From Massilia alkalitolerans DSM 17462 (GTDB lineage Bacteria > Pseudomonadota > Gammaproteobacteria > Burkholderiales > Burkholderiaceae_D), in assembly GCF_000427785.1 (NCBI RefSeq), contig NZ_ATYR01000023.1, positions 1-64,000 of the forward strand: 64,000 bases of DNA, written 5' to 3'. Under the pieces are notes generated by a model. That model was not told where the DNA came from. It saw only the letters and a program-made list of their open reading frames with translations, and searched no databases. Positions 1 to 9,671 of this stretch are shown in pieces (within the stretch, counting starts at the first letter, position 1; the number at the start of each line of letters is the position of its first letter). A program made the position numbers and the translations under genes.

Positions 1-245
1 GCAGTGTTCGAGGCAAACCCCATATTTCCAGGTTCGGACATGGCGTCATCCGAAAGCTCCTGTACATGCCAGCAATGTGTACACTTTATCGCACGACCTG
101 GGCAAGGCCTTTCCTTGAACGCCTGACGCGTAATGGCAAGAAGCCGATGACGATCATTGTTGCCATGATGCGCAAGCTGCTTCATGTTGCCTTCGGTGTG
201 CTAAAAGCTGGCGAAAAGTTCGATCCGGCCTTGCACACCGTTTGA
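1..245 (+). mobile_element. IS110-family transposase, C-terminal fragment (cut by window edge)
   Basis: An open frame enters from the left edge and stops at 243–245. Its translation runs through VRGKPHISRFGHGVIRKLLY and MPAMCTLYRTTW, then MMRKLLHVAFGVLKAG near the end. This pattern (a GKP…G…IRKLLYMPA block, a Lys/Arg-rich stretch, then a C-terminal MRKLLH helix) is typical of the C-terminal transposase_20 domain of IS110/IS1111/IS116/IS902 DEDD transposases. The N-terminal catalytic domain lies outside the window, so I cannot tell whether the element is intact. IS110 elements normally lack long terminal inverted repeats, and none is visible after the stop. The gene converges on the rhodanese gene, 23 bases away. 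The family call is confident; intactness is unknown. Confidence 0.8.
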
Positions 246-268
246 CGACCATAACAGTATCTACATCT

Positions 269-727
269 TCAGGCCCCGATCCAGGGCAGCCCCGCCTTGC
301 ACCAGCCGCCGACCGTCTTGCGGTGCCCCTCCGCATCGCGGTCGCCCTCGAAACCTTCCAGGATGTCGTAGGACTCGGCATACCCGTGTTCGGTCGCCGC
401 GCGCGCGCTGTGGCGCGAGCGCACCCCCGAGCGGCACAGGAACAGCAGCACCTCGTCCTTGCGCGCCACCTGCTCCAGCTGCGCACCGAAGGCCGGATTC
501 GGCGCCCCGCCGGGATAGGTGGCCCATTCCACCGCGACGTGCTGGGTGTCCGGAATCGCCACCCGGCCGACCCAGTCGCGCTCGGCATTGGTGCGCACGT
601 CGACCAGCTTCACGCGCGGGTCGCTCTGCAGGAGCGCGAAGGCTTCTTCGGGCGTGACCGCGCCGGCATAGGGCTGGCCGCCGGCGCGCTGGCGGGCTTG
701 GGCAAGGATGGTCTCGGTAGTCGTCAT
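269..727 (-). CDS. Rhodanese-like domain protein (single-domain sulfurtransferase)
   Basis: A 152-residue protein with one rhodanese fold. An N-terminal helix (TPEEAFALLQSDPRVKLVDVR) leads into the fold, and the active-site loop CRSGVRS puts the predicted catalytic cysteine at about residue 98. Family members carry sulfane sulfur on this cysteine as a persulfide; the physiological acceptor cannot be read from sequence. There is no signal peptide, so it is cytoplasmic. I chose the ATG at 727, which gives MTTTETILAQ, because longer in-frame extensions run into the glnA control region and carry no domain. It is transcribed divergently from glnA, and a candidate NtrC site (760–774) lies 33 bases before its start, so shared nitrogen control is possible but unproven. 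Confidence 0.85.
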   Translation of the reverse strand: MTTTETILAQARQRAGGQPYAGAVTPEEAFALLQSDPRVKLVDVRTNAERDWVGRVAIPDTQHVAVEWATYPGGAPNPAFGAQLEQVARKDEVLLFLCRSGVRSRHSARAATEHGYAESYDILEGFEGDRDAEGHRKTVGGWCKAGLPWIGA

Positions 728-759
728 GATGTGATCCGTTTTGAACAAGAAAAGTCGAT

Positions 760-829
760 GCACCAACTTGGTTCGGTGTATCCTGCGCTGCGATGGTGCA
801 TCGGCGCCACTCTCGCACCAGGATGGTGC
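760..829 (+). promoter_or_regulatory. Candidate NtrC enhancer sites upstream of glnA
   Basis: Two 15-base dyads match the NtrC pattern GCACCA-N3-TGGTGC. The site at 815–829 (GCACCAGGATGGTGC) is perfect, and the one at 760–774 (GCACCAACTTGGTTC) has one mismatch. Their centres are 55 bases apart, close to five helical turns. A weaker half-matching site lies at 785–799, with a perfect right arm TGGTGC. They lie about 130–190 bases upstream of the predicted sigma-54 start site, a normal enhancer distance for NtrC. Confidence 0.8.
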
Positions 830-925
830 GGAGGTGCACTGCCAGGCGATGCCCCGCTCGGAAGATTCTAGGCCGGATACGAGCGATTTCCAACGAAGCA
901 TTGTGCATTTGTTCATAACGGCAGC

Positions 926-943
926 TTGGCACGGTTCATGCTT
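926..943 (+). promoter_or_regulatory. Sigma-54 promoter of glnA
   Basis: The sequence TTGGCACGGTTCATGCTT matches the sigma-54 consensus TGGCACG-N4-TTGC. The invariant GG is at 928–929 and the invariant GC at 940–941, exactly 12 bases apart as required for -24/-12 elements. The predicted start is near 953, giving a leader of about 60 bases. With the upstream NtrC dyads this is the classical nitrogen-limitation promoter of glnA. Confidence 0.88.
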
Positions 944-1013
944 TGACTTACAGCAAGTTGCCCCGCTGCGAGGTTTTCCGGCGCGGCACCCCCTTTTCAA
1001 TCAGGAGATACGA

Positions 1014-2429
1014 ATGGCAAAGACGGCTGCAGACGTAATTCAACTTATCAAAGACAACGAAGTGAAGTTCGTTGACCTGCGCTTTGCAGATACCCGCGGC
1101 AAGGAGCACCACGTGACCGTGCCGGTCTCGCACTTCGACGAAGACAAGTTCGAGTCGGGCCACGCCTTCGACGGTTCGTCGATCGCCGGCTGGAAGGGCA
1201 TCGAAGCGTCCGACATGCTGCTGCTGCCGGACCCGAACACGGCCAACATCGACCCGTTCATGGAAGAGACCACCCTGTTCCTGCAGTGCGACGTGATCGA
1301 GCCGTCGGACGGCAAGGGCTACGACCGTGACCCGCGCTCGATCGCCAAGCGCGCCGAAGCCTACCTGAAGTCGACCGGCATCGGCGATACCGCCTTCTTC
1401 GGCCCGGAACCGGAATTCTTCATCTTCGACTCGATCAAGTGGCGCATCGACATGTCGGGCTGCTTCGTCAAGATCGACTCGGACGAAGCCTCGTGGTCGA
1501 CCGACAAGGACATCGAAGGCGGCAACAGCGGCCATCGCCCGACCGTCAAGGGCGGCTACTTCCCGGTCCCGCCGGTCGACAGCTTCCAGGACATGCGCTC
1601 GGAAATGTGCCTGATCCTCGAATCGATGGGCATCCCGGTCGAAGTGCACCACCACGAAGTGGCCGGCGCCGGCCAGAACGAAATCGGCACCAAGTTCTCG
1701 ACCCTGGTCGAGCGCGCCGACTGGACCCAGAACATGAAGTACGTGATCTGGAACGTCGCCCACAGCTACGGCAAGACCGCGACCTTCATGCCGAAGCCGA
1801 TCAACGGCGACAATGGCTCGGGCATGCACGTGCACCAGTCGGTCTGGAAAGACGGCAAGAACCTGTTCGCAGGCGACGGCTACGCCGGCCTGTCGGAAAC
1901 CGCGCTGTTCTACATCGGCGGCATCATCAAGCACGCGCGCGCCCTGAACGCGATCACCAACCCGGGCACCAACTCGTACAAGCGCCTGGTGCCGGGCTAC
2001 GAAGCGCCGGTCAAGCTGGCCTACTCGGCCAAGAACCGTTCGGCCTCGATCCGCATCCCGCACGTGGCGAACCCGAAGGGCCGCCGCATCGAGACCCGCT
2101 TCCCGGATCCGCTGGCCAACGTCTACCTGTGCTTCGCCGCGCTGCTGATGGCGGGCCTGGACGGCATCCAGAACAAGATCCACCCGGGCGAAGCCGCGAC
2201 CAAGGACCTGTACCACCTGCCGCCGGAAGAAGACAAGCTGATCCCGACCGTCTGCGCCTCGCTGGAAGAAGCGCTGGAAGCCCTGGACAAGGACCGCGAG
2301 TTCCTGACCCGCGGCGGCGTGTTCTCGGACGCCATGATCGATGCCTATATCGAGCTGAAGATGAACGAAGTGCAGCGCATGCGCATGACCCCGCATCCGG
2401 TCGAATTCGACATGTACTACTCGGCGTAA
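1014..2429 (+). CDS. glnA: Glutamine synthetase type I (GSI-beta)
   Basis: Condenses glutamate, ammonium and ATP to glutamine; the family forms a cytoplasmic dodecamer. The 471-residue length fits the family (about 468–471). The beta-grasp N-terminus is followed by the DGSS block, the metal and ATP segments FFGPEPEFF and HHHEVAGAGQNEIG, and the NRSASIRIP and ETRFPDP blocks. The adenylylation-site tyrosine is in KDLYHLPPEED at residue 400, equivalent to the GlnE target tyrosine of enteric GlnA, so this enzyme should be covalently regulated by the GlnE at 27783. The ATG at 1014 is supported by the ribosome-binding site AGGAGA at 1003–1008; the open frame extends upstream only through the promoter. 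It is followed by an intrinsic terminator, so ntrBC are separated from it. Confidence 0.98.
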   Translation: MAKTAADVIQLIKDNEVKFVDLRFADTRGKEHHVTVPVSHFDEDKFESGHAFDGSSIAGWKGIEASDMLLLPDPNTANIDPFMEETTLFLQCDVIEPSDGKGYDRDPRSIAKRAEAYLKSTGIGDTAFFGPEPEFFIFDSIKWRIDMSGCFVKIDSDEASWSTDKDIEGGNSGHRPTVKGGYFPVPPVDSFQDMRSEMCLILESMGIPVEVHHHEVAGAGQNEIGTKFSTLVERADWTQNMKYVIWNVAHSYGKTATFMPKPINGDNGSGMHVHQSVWKDGKNLFAGDGYAGLSETALFYIGGIIKHARALNAITNPGTNSYKRLVPGYEAPVKLAYSAKNRSASIRIPHVANPKGRRIETRFPDPLANVYLCFAALLMAGLDGIQNKIHPGEAATKDLYHLPPEEDKLIPTVCASLEEALEALDKDREFLTRGGVFSDAMIDAYIELKMNEVQRMRMTPHPVEFDMYYSA

Positions 2430-2487
2430 TCGATTGGTCAACAGAACCGTTGCGCTCATGCATCACCGGGCGTAAGGGTCTGTAACA

Positions 2488-2524
2488 AAGGCGGGGAAAG
2501 CGAGGGCTTTCCCCGCCTTTTTTC
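2488..2524 (+). terminator. Intrinsic terminator of glnA
   Basis: Stem AAAGGCGGGGAAAG pairs with CTTTCCCCGCCTTT around a short CGAGGG loop and runs into a T tract. It lies 59 bases after the glnA stop. Confidence 0.92.
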
Positions 2525-2528
2525 ATCC

Positions 2529-2556
2529 TTGCTGTACACTCGGGCCGGACTACAAT
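2529..2556 (+). promoter_or_regulatory. Candidate sigma-70 promoter for DUF4124–ntrB–ntrC
   Basis: TTGCTG (2529–2534), a 16-base spacer and TACAAT (2551–2556) lie directly after the glnA terminator and 33 bases before the start of the next gene. It would give ntrBC a basal promoter independent of the glnA sigma-54 promoter. Confidence 0.5.
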
Positions 2557-2588
2557 GCGTGCACGTTTATTGTGCAGACTGATTTCTG

Positions 2589-3110
2589 ATGGGAAAGACA
2601 ATTAGCTTCGTCAGCCGCTCCATGATTGTCCTGGCCGCCGCCATGGCGCTCCACAACGGAGCGCACGCGCAGGGCACCGTCTACAAGTGCGTGGACGACC
2701 AGGGACGCGTGGAATTCACCGACACCAGCCGTAAAGGCTGCAAGGCTCTCGACCTGCCGGGCTATTCTCCGCCGCCGGCGCCGCGCGCCTCCGCGCCGAT
2801 CCCGGCCGTGCGCCCGATGAGCCCGGGGCCGGCCGCCGCCGTCAGCCCGGCCAGCTTCCCGCGCGTCGACACGGTCCAGCAACGGGCGCGCGACGACGAC
2901 CGCCGCGAGATCCTCAACGACGAACTGCGCATCGAGCAGAAGAAGCTGCTTGAGCTGCGCCGCGACTTCAACAACGGCGAGCCGGAACGCCAGGGCAACG
3001 AGCGCAACTACGCCAAGTACCAGGAGCGGGTCGCCTCGATGCGCGCCGAGATCGGCCGCACCGAGCGCAACATCGAAGCGCTGCAGCGCGAGATCAGCAA
3101 TATCCGATGA
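2589..3110 (+). CDS. DUF4124 domain-containing exported protein
   Basis: A 173-residue protein with an N-terminal signal peptide (hydrophobic stretch SMIVLAAAMALHNGAHA, cleavage predicted after AHA–Q near residue 27). A compact DUF4124-like domain follows, with TVYKCVDDQGRVEFTD and paired cysteines (YKC, KGC). Then come a Pro/Ala-rich linker and a C-terminal charged helical region (about residues 95–173) with coiled-coil character. The molecular role of DUF4124 is not known; proteins of this type are periplasmic and often sit beside glnA/ntrB in this bacterial group. Its stop overlaps the ntrB start (ATGA), so translation of ntrB is probably coupled to it. Confidence 0.85.
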   Translation: MGKTISFVSRSMIVLAAAMALHNGAHAQGTVYKCVDDQGRVEFTDTSRKGCKALDLPGYSPPPAPRASAPIPAVRPMSPGPAAAVSPASFPRVDTVQQRARDDDRREILNDELRIEQKKLLELRRDFNNGEPERQGNERNYAKYQERVASMRAEIGRTERNIEALQREISNIR

Positions 3111-4180
3111 GCGAGCCGGCATCCGCGTCGCGTTTCGCCGGCCTCGACCTGCTGGCATCGAGCGTCCTGCTGCTGGGCCCCGTGGGCGAGGTGCGTTACG
3201 CCAATCCGGCCGCCGAGAACCTGCTCGAACTCTCGTTGAAATCCCTGCAGCGCGCGCCGCTGCCCGAACTCTTTACCAATGGCCAGGAGCTGGCCGCGCT
3301 GTGTGCGCAGGCGCTGGCGCACCAGTACGCCGACCTGCGCCAGGACCTGGTCTTGCAGCGTAACGGGCGCGAGCCCCTGCACGTCAACAGCATCGTCAGC
3401 GCACTGGGCGAGGACGAGCTGCTGATCGAGCTGCGCGAGAACGTCCAGCAGCTCAAGCTCGACCGCGAGGAGCGCATCCTCGACCAGAGCCAGGCCAACA
3501 AGGAACTGATCCGCAACCTGGCGCACGAGATCAAGAACCCGTTGGGCGGCATCCGCGGCGCGGCCCAGCTGCTCGAGCTCGAGCTGCCGCCGCACCACCT
3601 TGCCGACCTGTCCGAATACACCCAGGTGATCATCAAGGAAGCCGACCGCCTGCAGACCCTGGTCGACCGCCTGCTGGCGCCGCACCGCAAGCCCCACATC
3701 GTCGGCGACGTCAACATCCACGAGGTGTGCGAGCGCGTGCGCAGCCTGATCCTGGCCGAGTTCCCCACGGGCCTGAGCATCCGGCGCGACTACGACGCCT
3801 CGATCCCCGAGTTCAGGGGCGACATGGAGCAGCTGATCCAGGTGGTGCTGAACATCGCCCACAACGCCGCCCAGGCATTGAGGGGGCGCATCGCGGCGGG
3901 CGACGCCGAGATCGTGCTGCGCACCCGCGTGGCGCGCCAGGTCACCCTGGCCAAGGTCCGTTATGGGCTGGCATTAGATTTGCATATCATCGACAATGGA
4001 CCGGGCATCGCGCCCGAGATCCGCGACCGCATCTTCTATCCGCTCGTATCGGGGCGCGAAGGCGGCAGCGGCCTCGGGCTGACGCTGGCGCAGACCTTCG
4101 TGCAGCAGCACCTGGGTGTGATCGAGTGCGAAAGCCGGCCTGGACTGACGGATTTCCGGATCCTGCTGCCCCTGCCATAA
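3107..4180 (+). CDS. ntrB: Nitrogen regulation sensor histidine kinase NtrB (NRII)
   Basis: A 357-residue cytoplasmic sensor kinase-phosphatase that phosphorylates NtrC when nitrogen is limiting; in the family its activity is set by the PII protein GlnB. An N-terminal PAS domain (about residues 10–110) precedes a HisKA dimerisation domain with the phospho-acceptor histidine at about residue 140 in NLAHEIKNPLGGIRGAAQLL. The HATPase domain shows the N box (LNIAHNAAQAL), the G1 box (DNGPGIAPEI) and the G2 box (GGSGLGLTLA). No membrane segment is visible, as expected. The start overlaps the upstream stop by four bases, and ntrC follows after an 86-base gap. Confidence 0.97.
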   Translation: MSEPASASRFAGLDLLASSVLLLGPVGEVRYANPAAENLLELSLKSLQRAPLPELFTNGQELAALCAQALAHQYADLRQDLVLQRNGREPLHVNSIVSALGEDELLIELRENVQQLKLDREERILDQSQANKELIRNLAHEIKNPLGGIRGAAQLLELELPPHHLADLSEYTQVIIKEADRLQTLVDRLLAPHRKPHIVGDVNIHEVCERVRSLILAEFPTGLSIRRDYDASIPEFRGDMEQLIQVVLNIAHNAAQALRGRIAAGDAEIVLRTRVARQVTLAKVRYGLALDLHIIDNGPGIAPEIRDRIFYPLVSGREGGSGLGLTLAQTFVQQHLGVIECESRPGLTDFRILLPLP

Positions 4181-4266
4181 GCGGGGCAGAAGGGGATGGG
4201 ACAGGAGCGCTACGTGCTCCAAGCCGTGAGTCCCCGAGTTATCCATATTGCGGGAACCACGAACAC

Positions 4267-5748
<1,482 letters not shown>

Positions 5749-5799
5749 GAGCGATGGTGTAAGCTGGCGCATCATGCCGATTTGCCGCTTACACCATTC

Positions 5800-6768
5800 A
5801 TGCTGATTAACTGTGTCGCCTACCAGGAAGGCAAGAAATTGTCCGATATCCCGGTCGTGGATATCAGCGAACACCTGAAAGAGCCCGGAACCTTCGTCTG
5901 GGTCGCCTTGCGCGACCCGGATGCCGCGGAAATCGCCACCATGCAGGAGGAGTTCAACCTGCACGAACTGGCAGTGGAAGACGCCGCCCGTGGGCACCAG
6001 CGTCCCAAGATGGAAGAGTATGGCGACAGCCTCTTCATGACCGTGCACATCGTGGAGCTCGATGGCGACGAGATCAGCACCGGCGAGCTGGCCATCTTCG
6101 CGGGACCGAACTACGTGCTGTCGGTGCGGCGCGACGCCAACCGCGGCTTCCTGGGCGTGCGCGCCCGCGCCGAGCGCGAGCCGCACCAGCTGAAGAAGGG
6201 CTCGGGCTTCGTGCTGTATGCGCTGGTCGACGCGGTCGTGGACCGCTACTTCCCGGTAGTCGACATGCTCGAATCCGAACTCGAATCGATCGAGGACCAC
6301 ATCTTCGGCCAGCAGGGCAGGCAGCGCGGCAACGTCGAGCGCCTGTATGCGCTCAAGCGCAAGTCGCAGGTGTTGCGCCATGCCGTGGTGCCCTTGATGG
6401 ATGCGATCGGACGGCTGCACGGCGGCCGGGTGCCGGGACTCGTGGTCGAGACCCAGGACTACCTGCGCGACGTCCACGACCACCTGCTGCGCATCCTCGG
6501 ACGGCTGGACGCGGTGCGCGATACCATCAATACCGCGATCCAGGTGACGCTGTCGATGGTGGCGATCGAAGAGAACGACATCAGCAAGAAGCTGGCCTCG
6601 TACGCGGCGATCTTCGCCGTGTTCACGGCCTTTGCCGGCATCTGGGGCATGAACTTCGAATTCATGCCGGAGCTGAAGTGGAAGTACGGCTACCCGGCCG
6701 CGCTGTGCGTGATGGGCGGGGTGTGCTTCTACCTGTACCGGCGCTTCAAGAAAGCCGGCTGGCTTTAA
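5800..6768 (+). CDS. corA: CorA-family magnesium/divalent cation channel
   Basis: A 322-residue inner-membrane protein. A long cytoplasmic N-terminal domain ends in an extended charged helix (RDTINTAIQVTLSMVAIEENDISKKLASYAAIFAVFTA), followed by two C-terminal membrane helices. The signature GMN at the end of the first helix (AGIWGMNFEFMPE) forms the selectivity mouth in this family, which assembles as a pentamer. The ATG at 5800 is preferred over an in-frame TTG six codons upstream. Its 3' end overlaps the stop of the convergent EamA gene by four bases. No regulatory element is visible in the 51-base gap after ntrC. Confidence 0.92.
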   Translation: MLINCVAYQEGKKLSDIPVVDISEHLKEPGTFVWVALRDPDAAEIATMQEEFNLHELAVEDAARGHQRPKMEEYGDSLFMTVHIVELDGDEISTGELAIFAGPNYVLSVRRDANRGFLGVRARAEREPHQLKKGSGFVLYALVDAVVDRYFPVVDMLESELESIEDHIFGQQGRQRGNVERLYALKRKSQVLRHAVVPLMDAIGRLHGGRVPGLVVETQDYLRDVHDHLLRILGRLDAVRDTINTAIQVTLSMVAIEENDISKKLASYAAIFAVFTAFAGIWGMNFEFMPELKWKYGYPAALCVMGGVCFYLYRRFKKAGWL

Positions 6769-7637
6769 ACCTTCTTGCCCGCCGTGGCCGCCGCTCCGCC
6801 GCAAGCCAGGATCACCAGCAGGATCGCCAGCCACTGCAAGCCGGTCAGGCGCTCGCCCAGCACCACCCAGCCGGCCAGCGCCGCGAAGGCCGGCCCGGCG
6901 CTGACCAGGATGCCGAATACGCGCTGGGGCAGGCGCGCCAGCGCCGCCATCTCGAGGGAATAGGGCAGGGCGCTCGACAGCACCGCCACCGCCAGGCCGC
7001 CGGCCAGCACCGTGGGCAGCAGCAGGCTCCCTCCCGCATGGGCGACGCCCACCGGCACCGTGAACAGCGCCGCCGCCAGCATGCCCCAGGCTACCGCCTG
7101 TCCTCCATTGAGATGGGAAACGCGCTTGCCGAACACGATGTACATCGCCCAGCAGAAGGCCGCGCCCAGCGCATAGGCCACCCCGGCGGGATCGAGCGGG
7201 GCAACGCCTTCGTGCACCGGCGCCAGCAGCCACAGGCCGAACGCCGCCAGCAGCACCCAGGCGAAATCGCGCGCGCGGCGCGAGGACAGCACCACCACGC
7301 CCAGCGGGCCGACCACTTCGATGGCCACCGCGATGCCGATCGGGATGCGCGCAAAGGCGCCGTAGATCAAGAGGTTCATGCAGCCCAGCATCAGGCCGTA
7401 CACGAGCAGGTTGAGCGCGTCGCGGCGCGCGGGCAGGCTGCGCCACGGGCGCACGATGGCCAGCATGATGACGGCGGCCAGGCCGACGCGCACCGCGGTC
7501 ACGCCCTGGCTGCCGACCAGCGGGAACAGGTGCTTGGCCCAGGCGGCGCCGGCGTTCACCGACACCATCGAGGCCAGGATCGCCAGGCCGGGACCGAGCG
7601 TCCCGCCCCCTGCCTGCGCGCCGGCGCTTCCGCTCAC
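6765..7637 (-). CDS. EamA-type (RhtA-like) exporter of the drug/metabolite transporter superfamily
   Basis: A 290-residue integral membrane protein with about ten hydrophobic segments in two EamA repeats. The pattern KHLFPLVGSQGVTAVRVGLAA near the N-terminus and the FGKRVSHLNGGQAVAWGML stretch in the second half resemble the RhtA threonine/homoserine exporter group. The substrate cannot be read from sequence. It starts with GTG at 7637, overlapping the stop of the upstream dehydrogenase gene (GTGA), so the two are probably one translationally coupled unit. Its 3' end overlaps corA by four bases in a convergent arrangement. Confidence 0.88.
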   Translation of the reverse strand: MSGSAGAQAGGGTLGPGLAILASMVSVNAGAAWAKHLFPLVGSQGVTAVRVGLAAVIMLAIVRPWRSLPARRDALNLLVYGLMLGCMNLLIYGAFARIPIGIAVAIEVVGPLGVVVLSSRRARDFAWVLLAAFGLWLLAPVHEGVAPLDPAGVAYALGAAFCWAMYIVFGKRVSHLNGGQAVAWGMLAAALFTVPVGVAHAGGSLLLPTVLAGGLAVAVLSSALPYSLEMAALARLPQRVFGILVSAGPAFAALAGWVVLGERLTGLQWLAILLVILACGGAAATAGKKV

Positions 7638-9250
7638 GCGGCCATCGCCAGCGCCACGGCTTCCGCCACGCGGATGCCGTCCACCGCCGCCGACATGATG
7701 CCGCCGGCGTAGCCCGCGCCTTCGCCGGCCGGGAACAGGCCGCGCGTGTTCAGGCTTTGCAGGTCATCGTCGTTGCGCTTGATGCGGATCGGCGAGGAGG
7801 TGCGGGTCTCGACGCCGGTCAGCACCGCGTCTTCCTTGTAGTAGCCCTTGATCTGCTTGTCGAAGGCGACGAAGGCTTCGCGCAGGGCTTGAATCGCGTA
7901 TTCGGGCAGCGAAGGCGCCAGGTCGGTCAGGTGCACCGCCGGCCTGAACGAGGGAACCACCGAACCGAATTCCTTCGACGGAACGCCGCGCACGAAGTCG
8001 CCCATGAGCTGGCCCGGCGCGTCGTAGTTGCTGCCGCCCAGCACGTAGGCGCGCGATTCCAGCTCGCGCTGGAAGGCGATGCCGGCCAGCGGGTGGCCCG
8101 GGTAGTCCTCGGGCGTGATGCCGACCACGATGGCGCTGTTGGCATTGCGCTCGTTGCGCGAGTACTGGCTCATGCCGTTGGTGACCACGCGGCCTTCTTC
8201 GCTCGATGCGGCCACTACCGTGCCGCCCGGGCACATGCAGAAGCTGTACACGGAACGGCCGTTGGAGGCGTGGTGCACGATCTTGTAGTCGGCCGCGCCC
8301 AGCAGCTTGTTGCCGGCGTTCGGGCCGAAGCGGCAGACGTCGATCAGCGATTGCGGGTGCTCGACGCGGAAGCCGATCGAGAAGGGCTTGGCCTCGACGT
8401 AGACGCCGCGCTCGTAGAGCAGTTCGAAGGTGTCGCGCGCGCTGTGGCCGATCGCCATCACCAGGTGGCGGGTGGGGATCTCTTCGCCGTTCGACAGGCG
8501 CACGCCCTGGACCTGGCGCACGCCGTTCTCTTCGCCGACGTAGATGTCGTCCACCCGCGTTTCGAAGCGGATCTCGCCGCCCAGCCGGGTGATCTCGGTG
8601 CGGATCTGCTCGACCATCTTCACCAGGCGGAAGGTGCCGATGTGCGGCTTGCTGACGTACATGATCTCTTCCGGCGCGCCGGCCTTGACGAATTCGGTCA
8701 GCACCTTGCGGCCGTAATGCTTCGGGTCCTTGATCTGGCTGTACAGCTTGCCGTCCGAGAAGGTGCCGGCGCCGCCTTCGCCGAACTGCACGTTCGACTC
8801 GGTATTGAGCTTGCGCTTGCGCCAGAAGCCGAAGGTGTCGACGGTGCGCTCGCGCACGATTTTCCCGCGCTCGAGCACCAGCGGGTTCAGGCCCATCTGG
8901 GCCAGGATCAGGGCCACGAACATGCCGCAGGGCCCCATCCCGACCACGACCGGGCGCGGCGTGCCTGGCGCCGGCTTGGCGGCGGGGACGAACTTGTAAC
9001 CGGTATCGGGCGAGGGAAAGACCTGCTGGTCCTTGGCAAGGCGCGCCAGCACGGCGGCCTCGTCACGCACATCGACGTCGATCTGGTAGATCAGCACGAT
9101 CGCCGCCTTCTTGCGCGCGTCGTAGCTGCGTTTGAAGACCGTGAAATCGACCAGGTCGGCGGCCTGGATGCCGAGGCGGGCAAGGATGGCGTCGCGCAGG
9201 GCGGGTTCGGGATGGTTGAGAGGAAGCTTGAGTTCGCTAATTCGGAGCAT
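7634..9250 (-). CDS. NAD(P)/FAD-dependent dehydrogenase (COG2509-like)
   Basis: A 538-residue flavoprotein. A small N-terminal domain (residues 1–90, starting MLRISELKLPLNHPEPALRD) precedes a Rossmann FAD site VVVGMGPCGMFVALILAQ. Further blocks are FGEGGAGTFSDGKL, the strand LVMAIGHSARDTF and a C-terminal FAD-contact segment GLFPAGEGAGYAGGIMSAA. The family is widespread and annotated as an uncharacterised FAD-dependent dehydrogenase; its substrate is not established. I chose the ATG at 9250 because residues encoded upstream are unlike the family and read into the promoter region. It probably forms a two-gene unit with the EamA exporter downstream. Confidence 0.9.
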   Translation of the reverse strand: MLRISELKLPLNHPEPALRDAILARLGIQAADLVDFTVFKRSYDARKKAAIVLIYQIDVDVRDEAAVLARLAKDQQVFPSPDTGYKFVPAAKPAPGTPRPVVVGMGPCGMFVALILAQMGLNPLVLERGKIVRERTVDTFGFWRKRKLNTESNVQFGEGGAGTFSDGKLYSQIKDPKHYGRKVLTEFVKAGAPEEIMYVSKPHIGTFRLVKMVEQIRTEITRLGGEIRFETRVDDIYVGEENGVRQVQGVRLSNGEEIPTRHLVMAIGHSARDTFELLYERGVYVEAKPFSIGFRVEHPQSLIDVCRFGPNAGNKLLGAADYKIVHHASNGRSVYSFCMCPGGTVVAASSEEGRVVTNGMSQYSRNERNANSAIVVGITPEDYPGHPLAGIAFQRELESRAYVLGGSNYDAPGQLMGDFVRGVPSKEFGSVVPSFRPAVHLTDLAPSLPEYAIQALREAFVAFDKQIKGYYKEDAVLTGVETRTSSPIRIKRNDDDLQSLNTRGLFPAGEGAGYAGGIMSAAVDGIRVAEAVALAMAA

Positions 9251-9671
9251 AGGAGTCGAAAACCTGGTTGCTGGCAATGCAACAATGAAAGGGAAGGGCC
9301 GGGGCCAGGCCGGCCAGTCCGCTATTTTACCCAAGAGCTGACCCGCATGGAGGGGATGAGAGACGGTGTTCGATGTTGCATAAAACAAACACTCGAACTC
9401 CCCCATCGGTGGGGGAAGCGTGATCGGCGGCCGTCGTTCGGGATCTCCCTGCCTGTCGGAGGAAAATAGCTGACTAGCGGGTAATTATCGATAAAAACGC
9501 CAAAATCGCATAAAACTCAGCCTACGTCTTATATGTATATGTATTTTCTCTCTTCTTTCTTGGATAGTTGACCTCCTGATGAGCCAGGTGCTGTCATGGA
9601 GTGGTTCAAGAATGTCACCTGGCAGGCATTCTGAATTTACCCAGTCGACAACATTCAAAGGAAGACACACC
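9251..9671. other. Intergenic control region between two divergent genes
   Basis: This 421-base region has no convincing gene. A GC-rich hairpin CCCCCA-TCGG-TGGGGG lies at 9400–9415 without a T tract. An AT-rich stretch (about 9485–9560) probably holds promoter elements. An inverted repeat, GCCAGGTG at 9583–9590 and CACCTGGC at 9616–9623, lies 50–90 bases before the receptor start and could be an operator or leader structure. No -35/-10 pair is good enough to call. Confidence 0.5.

Noticed and set aside
741..1013. Extension of glnA to an earlier start
   Set aside because: It would translate through the NtrC sites and the sigma-54 promoter; the family start and AGGAGA fix the ATG at 1014.
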